Below are positions 1-9,856 of a stretch of DNA of 31,683 nt, piece by piece. Within the stretch, counting starts at the first letter, position 1. Every line of letters begins with the position of its first letter. The DNA is from an uncultured Duncaniella sp. (lineage in GTDB: Bacteria; Bacteroidota; Bacteroidia; Bacteroidales; Muribaculaceae), in assembly GCA_910578615.1 (NCBI GenBank), contig CAJTRI010000013.1, positions 32,758-64,440 of the forward strand, written 5' to 3'. Under the pieces are notes generated by a model. It had not been told where the DNA came from, did not search any database, and worked only from the letters and a program-made list of their open reading frames with translations. The translations under genes were made by a program, and so were the position numbers.

Positions 1-2
1 CT

Positions 3-1214
3 CCCCAGCAGGCTCAGCAGGGAGGGAAGAAGAACAAAAAGAACAAGAACCGCGACAAGGAACAGACACAAGACCGTTTCCAGCATCAATATAATTTTGA
101 CGGCATCATCCAGGCTTCAGGCGTCCTTGAAATCGAACCTCAGGGGCATGGATTCCTCCGTTCAAGCGATTTCAACTATCTCCCGTCACCAGACGACATC
201 CTCGTCACCCAGCAGCAGATAAAGCAGTATGGTCTTCGCCCCGGCGATGTGGTTGACGCCTCTGTGCGTCCTCCGAGAGCTGATGAAAAATATTTCCCGC
301 TTACGGAGATAAGAAGCATAAACGGACGCTCGCCGGAGTTTATCCGTGACCGTGTGGCTTTTGAGCACCTGACACCGCTCTTTCCCGATGAGAAGTTTGA
401 CCTTACTTCGGGACGCAGTGGCAACATCTCCACCCGTGTGGTCGATATGTTCTCGCCAATAGGCAAGGGGCAGCGCGGACTCATAGTGGCTCCTCCCAAG
501 ACAGGCAAGACCATCCTTCTGAAAGATATAGCCAACGCCATTGCGGAGAATCACCCCGAGACCTATATAATGATACTTCTCATTGACGAACGTCCTGAGG
601 AGGTGACAGATATGAGCCGCAGTGTCAATGCCGAGGTTATCGCCTCCACGTTTGACGAACCGGCCGACCGCCATGTGCGCATTGCCCAGATAGTACTTGA
701 AAAGGCCAAGAGAATGGTGGAGTGTGGCCACGATGTCGTTATTCTTCTTGACTCTATAACTCGTCTGGCCCGTGCATACAACACTTGTGCTCCCGCGTCC
801 GGCAAGATTCTTTCCGGCGGTGTGGATGCCAACGCCTTGCAGAAACCCAAGCGGTTTTTCGGAGCTGCCCGTAACATAGAGGGCGGTGGTTCTCTGACCA
901 TTATCGCCACGGCCCTTACCGAGACAAGTTCTAAGATGGACGAGGTGATTTTCGAGGAATTCAAGGGAACCGGCAACATGGAGCTGCAGCTTGACCGCAA
1001 ACTCTCCAACAAGCGCATATTCCCCGCAGTTGACATAATGGCTTCCAGCACAAGGCGTGACGATCTCCTGCTCCGCAACGAGACGCTCAACCGCATGTGG
1101 ATTCTCCGCCGCTTCCTGAGCGACCGCAATTCCATCGAGGCCATGGAGTTCATCAAAGACCGCATGGAACGTACATCGGACAATGACGAACTTCTCCGCA
1201 CCATGGGTGACTGA
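3..1214 (+). CDS. rho: Transcription termination factor Rho (5' end cut off)
   Basis: Rho is a hexameric RNA-dependent ATPase that loads on C-rich unstructured RNA and terminates transcription. The reading frame is open from the window edge, so the N-terminus is missing; 403 codons are visible. The first about 23 residues are Gln/Gly/Lys/Asn-rich, the low-complexity insert common in Bacteroidetes Rho. The RNA-binding segment follows (GHGFLRSS, then NYLPSPDDI near nt 150-200). The Walker A motif APPKTGKT lies at nt 489-512, followed by the Walker B-type VVILLDSITRLARAYN and the Q/R-loop region TETSSKMDEVIFEEFKGTGN. The C-terminus ends in the usual short tail, so the gene is complete at the 3' end. 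A 26-bp hairpin follows directly. Identity is secure; only the extent of the missing N-terminus is unknown. Confidence 0.97.
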   Translation, partial: PQQAQQGGKKNKKNKNRDKEQTQDRFQHQYNFDGIIQASGVLEIEPQGHGFLRSSDFNYLPSPDDILVTQQQIKQYGLRPGDVVDASVRPPRADEKYFPLTEIRSINGRSPEFIRDRVAFEHLTPLFPDEKFDLTSGRSGNISTRVVDMFSPIGKGQRGLIVAPPKTGKTILLKDIANAIAENHPETYIMILLIDERPEEVTDMSRSVNAEVIASTFDEPADRHVRIAQIVLEKAKRMVECGHDVVILLDSITRLARAYNTCAPASGKILSGGVDANALQKPKRFFGAARNIEGGGSLTIIATALTETSSKMDEVIFEEFKGTGNMELQLDRKLSNKRIFPAVDIMASSTRRDDLLLRNETLNRMWILRRFLSDRNSIEAMEFIKDRMERTSDNDELLRTMGD

Positions 1215-1245
1215 TTCTATTCCCACGATTATAACATTTTAATAT

Positions 1246-1300
1246 AAAGCCATGTAATAGGCCGGCGCGGACTGTCCGCGCCGGCCTATTACATGGCTTT
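1246..1300. terminator. 26-bp perfect hairpin after rho
   Basis: Positions 1246-1271 and 1275-1300 are exact reverse complements around a CTG loop. The stem has a GC-rich upper half (GGCCGGCGCGGA) and starts with AAA/TTT at its base, so it could act on either strand. It begins about 30 nt after the rho stop codon. The T run is short (three), so it may stabilise the RNA end as well as terminate. Confidence 0.85.
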
Positions 1301-1328
1301 CATGCATTATTGTCAGTCTCTAAACTAA

Positions 1329-1345
1329 TTGGCATGATTTTTGTT
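1329..1345 (+). promoter_or_regulatory. Sigma-54-like -24/-12 element before clpB
   Basis: The 17 bases from 1329 match the sigma-54 consensus YTGGCACGRNNNTTGCW at every defined position except two (C to T at the 7th and 16th). Spacing of the GG and TTG blocks is exact. It lies 39 nt before the clpB start. I found no good TAnnTTTG Bacteroidetes box in the same stretch. A chance match is possible in T-rich sequence. Confidence 0.4.
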
Positions 1346-1384
1346 AGAATGGTATAAAAACAACACTTCAACTATAACCGGCTC

Positions 1385-3973
<2,589 letters not shown>

Positions 3974-3994
3974 TCCCGGTAGGAATAGCGCACA

Positions 3995-4027
3995 GGGTGA
4001 GTCCGGCCGTCATAAGGCCGGACACCC
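3995..4027 (+). terminator. Hairpin after clpB
   Basis: GTCCGGCC at 4001-4008 pairs with GGCCGGAC at 4016-4023 around a 7-nt loop, and GGGT/ACCC extends the base across a 2-nt bulge. It lies 21 nt after the clpB stop. There is no U tract, so it is a weak intrinsic terminator or an RNA 3'-end stabiliser. Confidence 0.6.
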
Positions 4028-4114
4028 GATGTGGTTTCCCTCCGCTCCCGCCTCGATTGCACTTACAGATATATTGATACTGATTCTTCTCAAAACTATT
4101 TTAAAGCAACTGTT

Positions 4115-4588
4115 ATGAAAAAGCTATTCTATCTCTTTGCAATACCGCTGTTGGCTATGTTTGCCACGGCATGTGACGATGATGACAGGGATCTCCCTGA
4201 CGTAAGCCTGTCGATTGACTACTCCGGCGCCACAGAGAAGGACGGAGTCCTTTACGTGGAACAGGGACAGACTCTCAACATCGACGCACTTAAAGTGACA
4301 CCGGCCGAGGGCACCAAGCAGGCCACGCTCGGACAGACCATCTACTACTGGGACGGAGTGCCCTACTATTCCACCGTCATTGTTCCGTTTGCCACAAAGG
4401 TCAACACCACGGGAATGGAAATCGGCGAGCACCAGCTCGGAGTGCGTACTACCGTATATCAGGTTGACAAGGAGGTCGGTTTTGCACTTGCGTCTTTCAA
4501 AGTCATGATTGTCGAACCTACCGGTGATGAATCCGGTGAAGGTGGCGGCACCATAAATCCTGACGTTCGTGTGACAGACGGGAAATAG
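4115..4588 (+). CDS. Small lipoprotein of unknown function
   Basis: The product is a predicted 157-aa lipoprotein. I chose the ATG at 4115 because it gives a classic signal peptide: MKK, a hydrophobic stretch and the lipobox-like ATAC with Cys20. An in-frame start at 4031 would put about 28 unrelated residues in front of it. Cys20 is followed by DDDDRD, an acidic run that matches the export signal for surface lipoproteins in Bacteroidetes, so surface exposure is likely. The rest is beta-rich (SLSIDYSGA, YYWDGVPYYSTVIVPF, GEHQLGVRTTVYQVD) and resembles a small Ig-like or PKD-like sandwich. It ends in a Gly/Glu-rich tail. I do not recognise a named family. It stands alone, with hairpins on both sides. 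Confidence 0.8.
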   Translation: MKKLFYLFAIPLLAMFATACDDDDRDLPDVSLSIDYSGATEKDGVLYVEQGQTLNIDALKVTPAEGTKQATLGQTIYYWDGVPYYSTVIVPFATKVNTTGMEIGEHQLGVRTTVYQVDKEVGFALASFKVMIVEPTGDESGEGGGTINPDVRVTDGK

Positions 4589-4613
4589 ACTCGTTCTCCT
4601 CTCTCTCAATCGG

Positions 4614-4648
4614 AGCGCCGCCACACACAATATGTGGCGGCGCTTTTA
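4614..4648 (+). terminator. Intrinsic terminator after the lipoprotein gene
   Basis: A perfect 12-bp stem, AGCGCCGCCACA at 4614-4625 with TGTGGCGGCGCT at 4633-4644, has a 7-nt loop and is followed by a T-rich tail. It starts 26 nt after the stop codon. Confidence 0.9.
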
Positions 4649-4690
4649 TTGTGTCGGAATTATAATATTTTGTTAAATCCTGTTAATAAA

Positions 4691-4722
4691 TTGGTGGTAC
4701 GGCGTTTTTTTCATTACATTTG
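4691..4722 (+). promoter_or_regulatory. Bacteroidetes-type promoter of the secreted protein gene
   Basis: TTG at 4691-4693 and TACATTTG at 4715-4722 are separated by 21 nt, matching the -33/-7 pattern (TTTG, N19-21, TAnnTTTG). Transcription would start near 4729 and give a leader of about 120 nt before the ATG at 4853. Confidence 0.65.
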
Positions 4723-4852
4723 TCAAGTCAATGCTGATATAGACTGTCAAAAACACATTAGTGTCAGGTTGTGATAAAATAGTATCATTTTTGACTCACA
4801 TTTGCTAACACATCAATCAATATTCATCTAATAACCCTAAATCAAAAACCGA

Positions 4853-5584
4853 ATGAAGAAAATTTTTACTCTTCTTGCTGTTGCCGCTGTGGCAATGAGC
4901 GCCGATGCTCAGACTTGGAACGTTACTCCTGAATTTGTAGCTGCTGACAACGCTACCTACGCTGAGACCACTGACTGCCCCGTAACTTTCTCTGCTGATG
5001 GCAGCTGGGCCGCTGTAAAGGCTGACCAGTTCGGAACCGCAGAGGCCTATCCCGCGCTTACTCACTCTATCCAAGGTGGAAATAACCCCAAGGCCGGTGG
5101 TAACGGCTACAAGAAAGGTGACAACACCTCGTTCCCCGATGAAGGTTGTGGTTATATCTTCTCACCTGCAAAGGACGGCTCTCTTGACATTTATGCCAAG
5201 CTTGCCAGTGGCAAGCCTTCTTTTATCGTTACCAGCAATAACGAACATGCCACCTATACCGGCGTGAAGGTTGACGGCACTCCCTGCGAGTGGATCGCTG
5301 CCACTGTGGTTGAAGGAGTCAAGGGTATCAATGGTGACGGCCAGTGCACCCTCACAGTTCCCGTTAAGGCCGGTGTTAAATACTGCCTCGTAACCGACGG
5401 TTCAAAAGCCACTCTCTATGGCTATAACTTCACCGCCACTGGTTCTTCCGCTATTGATGACATCCTCGTTGACGAGAACGCTCCTGTTGAGTACTTCAAT
5501 CTTCAGGGCATCCGCGTTGCCAATCCCGAGAACGGTCTCTTCATCCGTCGTCAGGGCAAGAACGTTACCAAAGTCATCCTCTAA
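4853..5584 (+). CDS. Secreted protein with T9SS-like C-terminal segment
   Basis: The product has 243 aa. The signal peptide is MKKIFTLLAVAAVAMSADAQ, with cleavage likely after the final Ala. The middle is beta-rich with a Gly/Asn/Lys loop (GGNNPKAGGNGYKKGD). The stretch TVPVKAGVKYCLVTDGSKATLYGYNF resembles the jelly-roll module often attached to secreted Bacteroidales carbohydrate enzymes, but no catalytic domain is visible. The last about 30 residues (EYFNLQGIRV, then NGLFIRRQGKNVTKVIL) resemble the Bacteroidales C-terminal sorting or anchoring segment (Y-N/D-L-x-G-x-R-V, N-G-x-Y/F-I, G-K-K). Codon choice is more uniform than in its neighbours, which with a good promoter and terminator suggests strong expression. 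Two separated Cys pairs are possible. The function is unknown; a surface-attached structural or glycan-binding protein is my inference. Confidence 0.8.
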   Translation: MKKIFTLLAVAAVAMSADAQTWNVTPEFVAADNATYAETTDCPVTFSADGSWAAVKADQFGTAEAYPALTHSIQGGNNPKAGGNGYKKGDNTSFPDEGCGYIFSPAKDGSLDIYAKLASGKPSFIVTSNNEHATYTGVKVDGTPCEWIAATVVEGVKGINGDGQCTLTVPVKAGVKYCLVTDGSKATLYGYNFTATGSSAIDDILVDENAPVEYFNLQGIRVANPENGLFIRRQGKNVTKVIL

Positions 5585-5610
5585 TATCTTAGAGTAACCC
5601 TAAAAAATCT

Positions 5611-5647
5611 CCGAGCCGGAATGCATGTCATTCCGGCTCGGTTGTTT
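5611..5647 (+). terminator. Intrinsic terminator after the secreted protein gene
   Basis: CCGAGCCGGAATG at 5611-5623 pairs perfectly with CATTCCGGCTCGG at 5629-5641 around a 5-nt loop and is followed by TTGTTT. It begins 26 nt after the stop codon. Confidence 0.9.
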
Positions 5648-5664
5648 ATAACTATTAAGTGTGA

Positions 5665-5684
5665 CGTGATAAGCAGTTATCACG
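5665..5684. repeat. 20-nt inverted repeat at the edge of the AT-rich island
   Basis: CGTGATAA at 5665-5672 and TTATCACG at 5677-5684 are perfect inverted copies around GCAG. It is not followed by a U tract and comes just after a complete terminator. A dimeric regulator site or a recombination-site half is possible. It sits about 95-130 nt upstream of the promoter at 5777. Confidence 0.55.
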
Positions 5685-5776
5685 CATCTGGCTTTGTAAT
5701 CTCAAAACCTTTATTGGGAGCATAATGTGTAGTTTTTAATTCTTATTAGATTTCCGCTAAAATAGTTTGATCGATA

Positions 5777-5808
5777 TTTGCATAATTGCTATTTGATAAT
5801 TATCTTTG
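5777..5808 (+). promoter_or_regulatory. Consensus promoter of the AT-rich orphan gene
   Basis: TTTG at 5777-5780 and TATCTTTG at 5801-5808 are exactly 20 nt apart, a full match to the Bacteroides -33/-7 consensus. A start near 5815 gives a leader of about 70 nt to the ATG at 5884. The region is AT-rich, so some chance matching is expected, but both boxes and the spacing fit. Confidence 0.65.
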
Positions 5809-5883
5809 ATATAGGCCTCCAATTATGTAGATTTTATATGTGCTACATATGGTAGAGGTTAGTATTATTAAGAAAATATAATA

Positions 5884-6225
5884 ATGAACCTCAATTTAAA
5901 AAGAGAATCATTTAAAATTACATTTACTTCAAAAACAGATGTAAATGATGTTTGTACTAATATTGAAATCGATAATATTAAAGATCTAAAAAATAATCAA
6001 CTTAGTGGAGAATATCAGATTAATAAGCCTTTTCCAATGTATGATACAGATGTTCATATTTGTATTGGGTATTTATTGAATAAAATTAAAAATTTAGGAG
6101 CATTTAATGTAATCCCAAGCGCGAATAATACTGTCTACGGTATAGTAAATACAGATAATAGGAAAATTACTATTAAAGAGATAATATATTATATTGAAAT
6201 TGAACGGACTTATAGTCTAATCTAA
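5884..6225 (+). CDS. AT-rich orphan gene, 113 aa, unknown function
   Basis: I do not recognise this protein. It has 113 residues, no signal peptide and no membrane helix, so it is probably cytoplasmic. It is rich in Ile, Asn, Lys and Asp and reads as alternating strands (SFKITFTSKTDVNDV, VYGIVNTDNRKITIKEIIYYIEIE), which fits a small alpha/beta or beta fold. Base composition is far more AT-rich than the genes on either side, suggesting recent acquisition. Three things argue it is real: a consensus promoter about 75 nt upstream, a strong terminator downstream, and isolation from the flanking genes by their own terminators. Small AT-rich orphans of this size can be immunity proteins or phage/plasmid cargo, but nothing here proves that. 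It is transcribed towards the pilus operon. Confidence 0.6.
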   Translation: MNLNLKRESFKITFTSKTDVNDVCTNIEIDNIKDLKNNQLSGEYQINKPFPMYDTDVHICIGYLLNKIKNLGAFNVIPSANNTVYGIVNTDNRKITIKEIIYYIEIERTYSLI

Positions 6226-6296
6226 GTTGAATGTGTGAAATTATGTATTCGAGTTAATACTATTATAATTATATAAGAATATGATCATTCAAGAAT

Positions 6297-6341
6297 AAAA
6301 CAACCAGCCATTTAGCATAAAACTAAGTGGTTGGTTGTTTT
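6297..6341. terminator. Bidirectional terminator shared by orphan gene and pilus operon
   Basis: A 19-bp stem joins 6297-6315 to 6323-6341 with two G-U wobble positions and a 7-nt loop (CATAAAA). The A4 base on the left and T4 on the right make it work for both converging transcripts. It lies 72 nt after the orphan stop and about 145 nt past the end of the last pilus gene. Confidence 0.9.
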
Positions 6342-6485
6342 CAATGGTTTATGTGACACATGTTACTCTTTTCTACAAGCTGTATAAGATAAGTGTTTTG
6401 TCTTGTCAAGATTTGTGGATTGAATTTTGATATAATTCGTTAATAGCAAGTCAAGCCATTTAGTCCAAGATACCTACAATTAAAT

Positions 6486-9400
6486 TTACTCAATCACAGA
6501 CTTCTGACCTACACACCTTACAAAACAGGCATCCAGATGCTCAGGTTCGATACTGCCAGACCATTGGCTGTTTTTTTGGATATTGCTCCTCCATACTATG
6601 CTGACATCAAATGTAAAGAAGTTCAAATCCAATCCGGCGCCATTATCGGCTTGAACACCTGATGCATCGATACCTGTGGCGAACATTTTGCTCCAATAAA
6701 TCGCACCGCGACGCATATATAGGTCGTGAAAGAGTGGCTGATAATATGCCGCAGCCTGAGGAAACTCCTCAGTGCGCCCTACCGAATATCTCAGAACGCC
6801 ATTTCTGTTGTTTCCATCCCAATGTCGCCTATGGCCGTAACCAGAGCGTCCTATGGGGAAGAAAATGTTACGGCAATTGTATGGGTCTGACGTATTTTCC
6901 TTATCCCAATAATACATAAACACACCGAACATTCCACGCTTGTTTCTTACCGCAGGTTCATCATGGCGATAATAGCCATACGCGTCTTCTATATCACGCT
7001 GTGTGTATGTGGCACCGTCAGCATACAGAATGCCAAATCCCTGTTCCATCTTACTTATCCGATAAAATTCCTCAAAGTCGGAAATTTCGGCAACATTACT
7101 GTTCTGAAAGCCATCATTGCTTCCTTTGATGTCGCTCCAAGCAAGTGATTCGGTGGGTAACGAACCGTCGGCTTTCGCAATATCAAGCATTCCCGGCACA
7201 TTGAAATCTGCTGGTGAGATGTTAATCCATGGTGTCTTACTGTTCTTATTGCTTCTTACATCAATTGGTGTGGTAAGATTTCCCAGTTTGAACAACGAAC
7301 CTTCATCTCGCGGGTCATCGGCATCTTTGTCACGATATATCATATTGCATGTGTGCCATTCAGCTCCGTCATAATATTTACCATCATCACTAGTCGTAGG
7401 GGGGATTAATTTCTGTGAGGAATATCCTTGACGCACATATATAAGATGCACGCACGAGTAATTATGGTAACGAATACGTATAATGGCGTTCCTTATCTTA
7501 TTGTCGAGATTCATTTTGTTAAACCGTATGTTAAAATCAATCTCTGAGCCGGTGGAACCCTTTATAGTACTCTTGCCATTGAGATTTATAAAATTTTCAT
7601 CACCGATAACCTCTGCCATCCACGGGCCGTCAGATTCGAATGGTATATATTGGGTTTCATCATCATCAGATAAGTTCATGAGAGTGACGTGGAAGTCCTC
7701 ATTGTTTTTTGATTTGCGATAAATTCCTTTCGGATTTACGATACGTTTTACTTGTTTCACGTGCAAAATCTCGCTTTCGGTCGAATTGTCATCAAGAGTT
7801 ACGGTGACTTTCACATATGCTGAGCGCGTGCTCTCCTCATACGGGTTATTCCCTGTGTATCCAGTTTCTTTTACAAGGTTTTTAGCTCTTGTAAACATAG
7901 GTATATTGAATCTAAGAGAACCATTTTGCTCTTTTTCTACCTCATATGCTTCGCGTCCTTTGTTCGATGAATCCGGGGTGCCGTCAAAATAGTATGTACG
8001 CCTACTTCGATCTTTAGAATCTTTTGATATACCATAGAAATAGCGGTCATTCATATATTCGTTGGCGGGAAATGTGGCCCAATTTTTTTTATCTTCATCA
8101 TCCGGATGTTTGCTTGTTTCTTTGTATTCAATCACGGTTTTTTCTGTGCTCCAGAGTGAGAGAAATCCGTTGCCAAGATATTTTGTGCGTCCTTCGAGCT
8201 TCGAATCATAACCGGCGTCGGTCGGACTATACTTATTTTTGGAGAAATCATCTGGTTTCGGATTCTCTGTATCTGAGCCTTCTTTCAGAGGGTTCTGTCT
8301 TGACATTGATTGTGTATTATACGAACTTTTACCATCCGGCCACCAGTTATTGCCGACTATTTCGGCAGTCATTGAACTTACCGTCCTTCCTTCGGGTGGA
8401 GTGTATCGGAAACGGAGTGTGGAGTCATGGTTATAAAGATATGAAACATAGTATGGGTTGCGTATCTCAAACCCCGATTCTTCATTGTATTCTATGTGCC
8501 AATCAACGTCATTGCCATTACCACGGATGCACATGGTAATCTTATAATGATGGTTGCGCTCCACGTTGAAATCTTTGAGCACATCCTTGCCAAGCATGAA
8601 TCTGTATATAATCTTTCCGGTCGATACCTGTGTATTGGATGAAAGGTCGTAATACGCCTCAACCTCTATATAGCTTCCGTAGGGCATGTTGTCTTTCTTT
8701 TCGTCAGCCCCGATTACAGAGCCATCAGGTGCAGGTTGCTGCTCTTTGTTGCGTTCATCTTCGCTTTCGCCCTGCATGTTTTCATACAGAAACAGTGCCT
8801 GTGCATTTTCGTCATGGAAATCTTTCCTGGTATCGTTTTCCATTATATATGGAGCGCCCTTGGATATGCGTGGCCATGAGTGGTAATCGTCACCATCGCC
8901 ATAGGAGATGAAATCGCTTGCAAGGGGACGATAGTTGTCGTCCTTGTATGAAATCAGTTCTTTTTCCGATGCGGCGGCATTTTCGTTGCCAAGTTTGCAA
9001 GATGCGGGTATATCATGGATTGTAGCACGTTTTATATACACATATATGTTTTCACGCAGTCCCGATCCGTCGAAATCGATGGTAACTTTGGATGCACAGC
9101 GCCTCAGCCATGAATGCAGCTCAAGACCCGGGCGGTCTATCGAGACCGTGCGGTTGTTGGTATCGGCACCCGTAGATGGGGATTTATCTTTTCCGTTACT
9201 GAAATAACCGAGCATCTCGCAGTTGTTGCGCCAGTTGTCACTGTCCCACGAGGTTTTGGCTCCTAACAGCCCCTCACGTGTTTTCACGGCTTCCTTGAAT
9301 TCGCCGGTGGTAAGTTGTTCGTAAGTTGTTGACACTCGATTTTCGTCTTGGTATCTACCAAGATTTGCCACACCGTAAAGATAGAAGCGCCCGTGAGGCA

Positions 9401-9788
9401 CTTTAAGTTTGAATGTGGCTTGTTTGGAACGCTTCTCGGCCAACTGGCCGTTAGAGGCATCCCCGTCAGCGCGGTCAATGTCTGTGACTTCGAGATTGTG
9501 AGTGTCTGGCGTTATCTCTACTGGAAAACCTTCCATAAGTTTACCGTTCAGATCATATGCCACTACGCAGAGATCGTCAAGTTTGTCCATCAGTTTTCCT
9601 GAAACCCCGCGACCGGGAGCTACTTTGCTTGAAGCGAAAGGCTCAAAGTCGAGTCGCATCCCTACCATGGTCTCTCCGTCAGGATAACGCCCGGGATATG
9701 GCGAATCTATATTGTCATCAGTGCATCCGGCGAGTAAGAGCATGGCCGGTAACAGAATCAGTATTATGTGTTTTGCAAAGGATTTCAT
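6486..9788 (-). CDS. DUF4906-type lipoprotein, putative pilus tip adhesin
   Basis: This is the last and largest gene of the pilus operon (1100 aa). The signal peptide ends in the lipobox LLLAGC (Cys22), followed by TDDN. A short strand TMVGMRLDF and then Arg60 in SSKVAPGRGVSG fit a protease-processed pilin. Residues about 65-470 resemble a fimbrillin-type domain. About 690-790 resembles BACON/Ig-like repeats (WMAEV, IDFNIRFN, IYVRQGYSS). The C-terminal about 200 residues (YRISKMEQGFGILYADGATY, FFPIGRSGYGHRR, RGAIYWSKMFATG) resemble the FISUMP-like end of DUF4906 proteins. The C-terminus is not the WTVRVNNIEF-like donor strand of the major pilin, as expected for a terminal subunit. The 3' part is more AT-rich than the rest of the operon. 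Tip location is inferred from size, order and architecture; the ligand is unknown. Confidence 0.8.
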   Translation of the reverse strand: MKSFAKHIILILLPAMLLLAGCTDDNIDSPYPGRYPDGETMVGMRLDFEPFASSKVAPGRGVSGKLMDKLDDLCVVAYDLNGKLMEGFPVEITPDTHNLEVTDIDRADGDASNGQLAEKRSKQATFKLKVPHGRFYLYGVANLGRYQDENRVSTTYEQLTTGEFKEAVKTREGLLGAKTSWDSDNWRNNCEMLGYFSNGKDKSPSTGADTNNRTVSIDRPGLELHSWLRRCASKVTIDFDGSGLRENIYVYIKRATIHDIPASCKLGNENAAASEKELISYKDDNYRPLASDFISYGDGDDYHSWPRISKGAPYIMENDTRKDFHDENAQALFLYENMQGESEDERNKEQQPAPDGSVIGADEKKDNMPYGSYIEVEAYYDLSSNTQVSTGKIIYRFMLGKDVLKDFNVERNHHYKITMCIRGNGNDVDWHIEYNEESGFEIRNPYYVSYLYNHDSTLRFRYTPPEGRTVSSMTAEIVGNNWWPDGKSSYNTQSMSRQNPLKEGSDTENPKPDDFSKNKYSPTDAGYDSKLEGRTKYLGNGFLSLWSTEKTVIEYKETSKHPDDEDKKNWATFPANEYMNDRYFYGISKDSKDRSRRTYYFDGTPDSSNKGREAYEVEKEQNGSLRFNIPMFTRAKNLVKETGYTGNNPYEESTRSAYVKVTVTLDDNSTESEILHVKQVKRIVNPKGIYRKSKNNEDFHVTLMNLSDDDETQYIPFESDGPWMAEVIGDENFINLNGKSTIKGSTGSEIDFNIRFNKMNLDNKIRNAIIRIRYHNYSCVHLIYVRQGYSSQKLIPPTTSDDGKYYDGAEWHTCNMIYRDKDADDPRDEGSLFKLGNLTTPIDVRSNKNSKTPWINISPADFNVPGMLDIAKADGSLPTESLAWSDIKGSNDGFQNSNVAEISDFEEFYRISKMEQGFGILYADGATYTQRDIEDAYGYYRHDEPAVRNKRGMFGVFMYYWDKENTSDPYNCRNIFFPIGRSGYGHRRHWDGNNRNGVLRYSVGRTEEFPQAAAYYQPLFHDLYMRRGAIYWSKMFATGIDASGVQADNGAGLDLNFFTFDVSIVWRSNIQKNSQWSGSIEPEHLDACFVRCVGQKSVIE

Positions 9789-9856
9789 TTACAGGACTCG
9801 GTATTTATATTGCCCCCGGCATTACAGTTGGCGGATGGCAGTAGGTTGTCACTATT

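Noticed and set aside
186..1226. 346-codon ORF antisense to rho
   Set aside because: It lies wholly on the opposite strand of a well-identified gene and matches no family; it follows from rho codon usage.
6306..6463. 10-bp direct repeat AGCCATTTAG at 6306 and 6454
   Set aside because: One copy is part of the terminator stem and the other is isolated; length and AT content allow chance, and there is no third copy or element between them.
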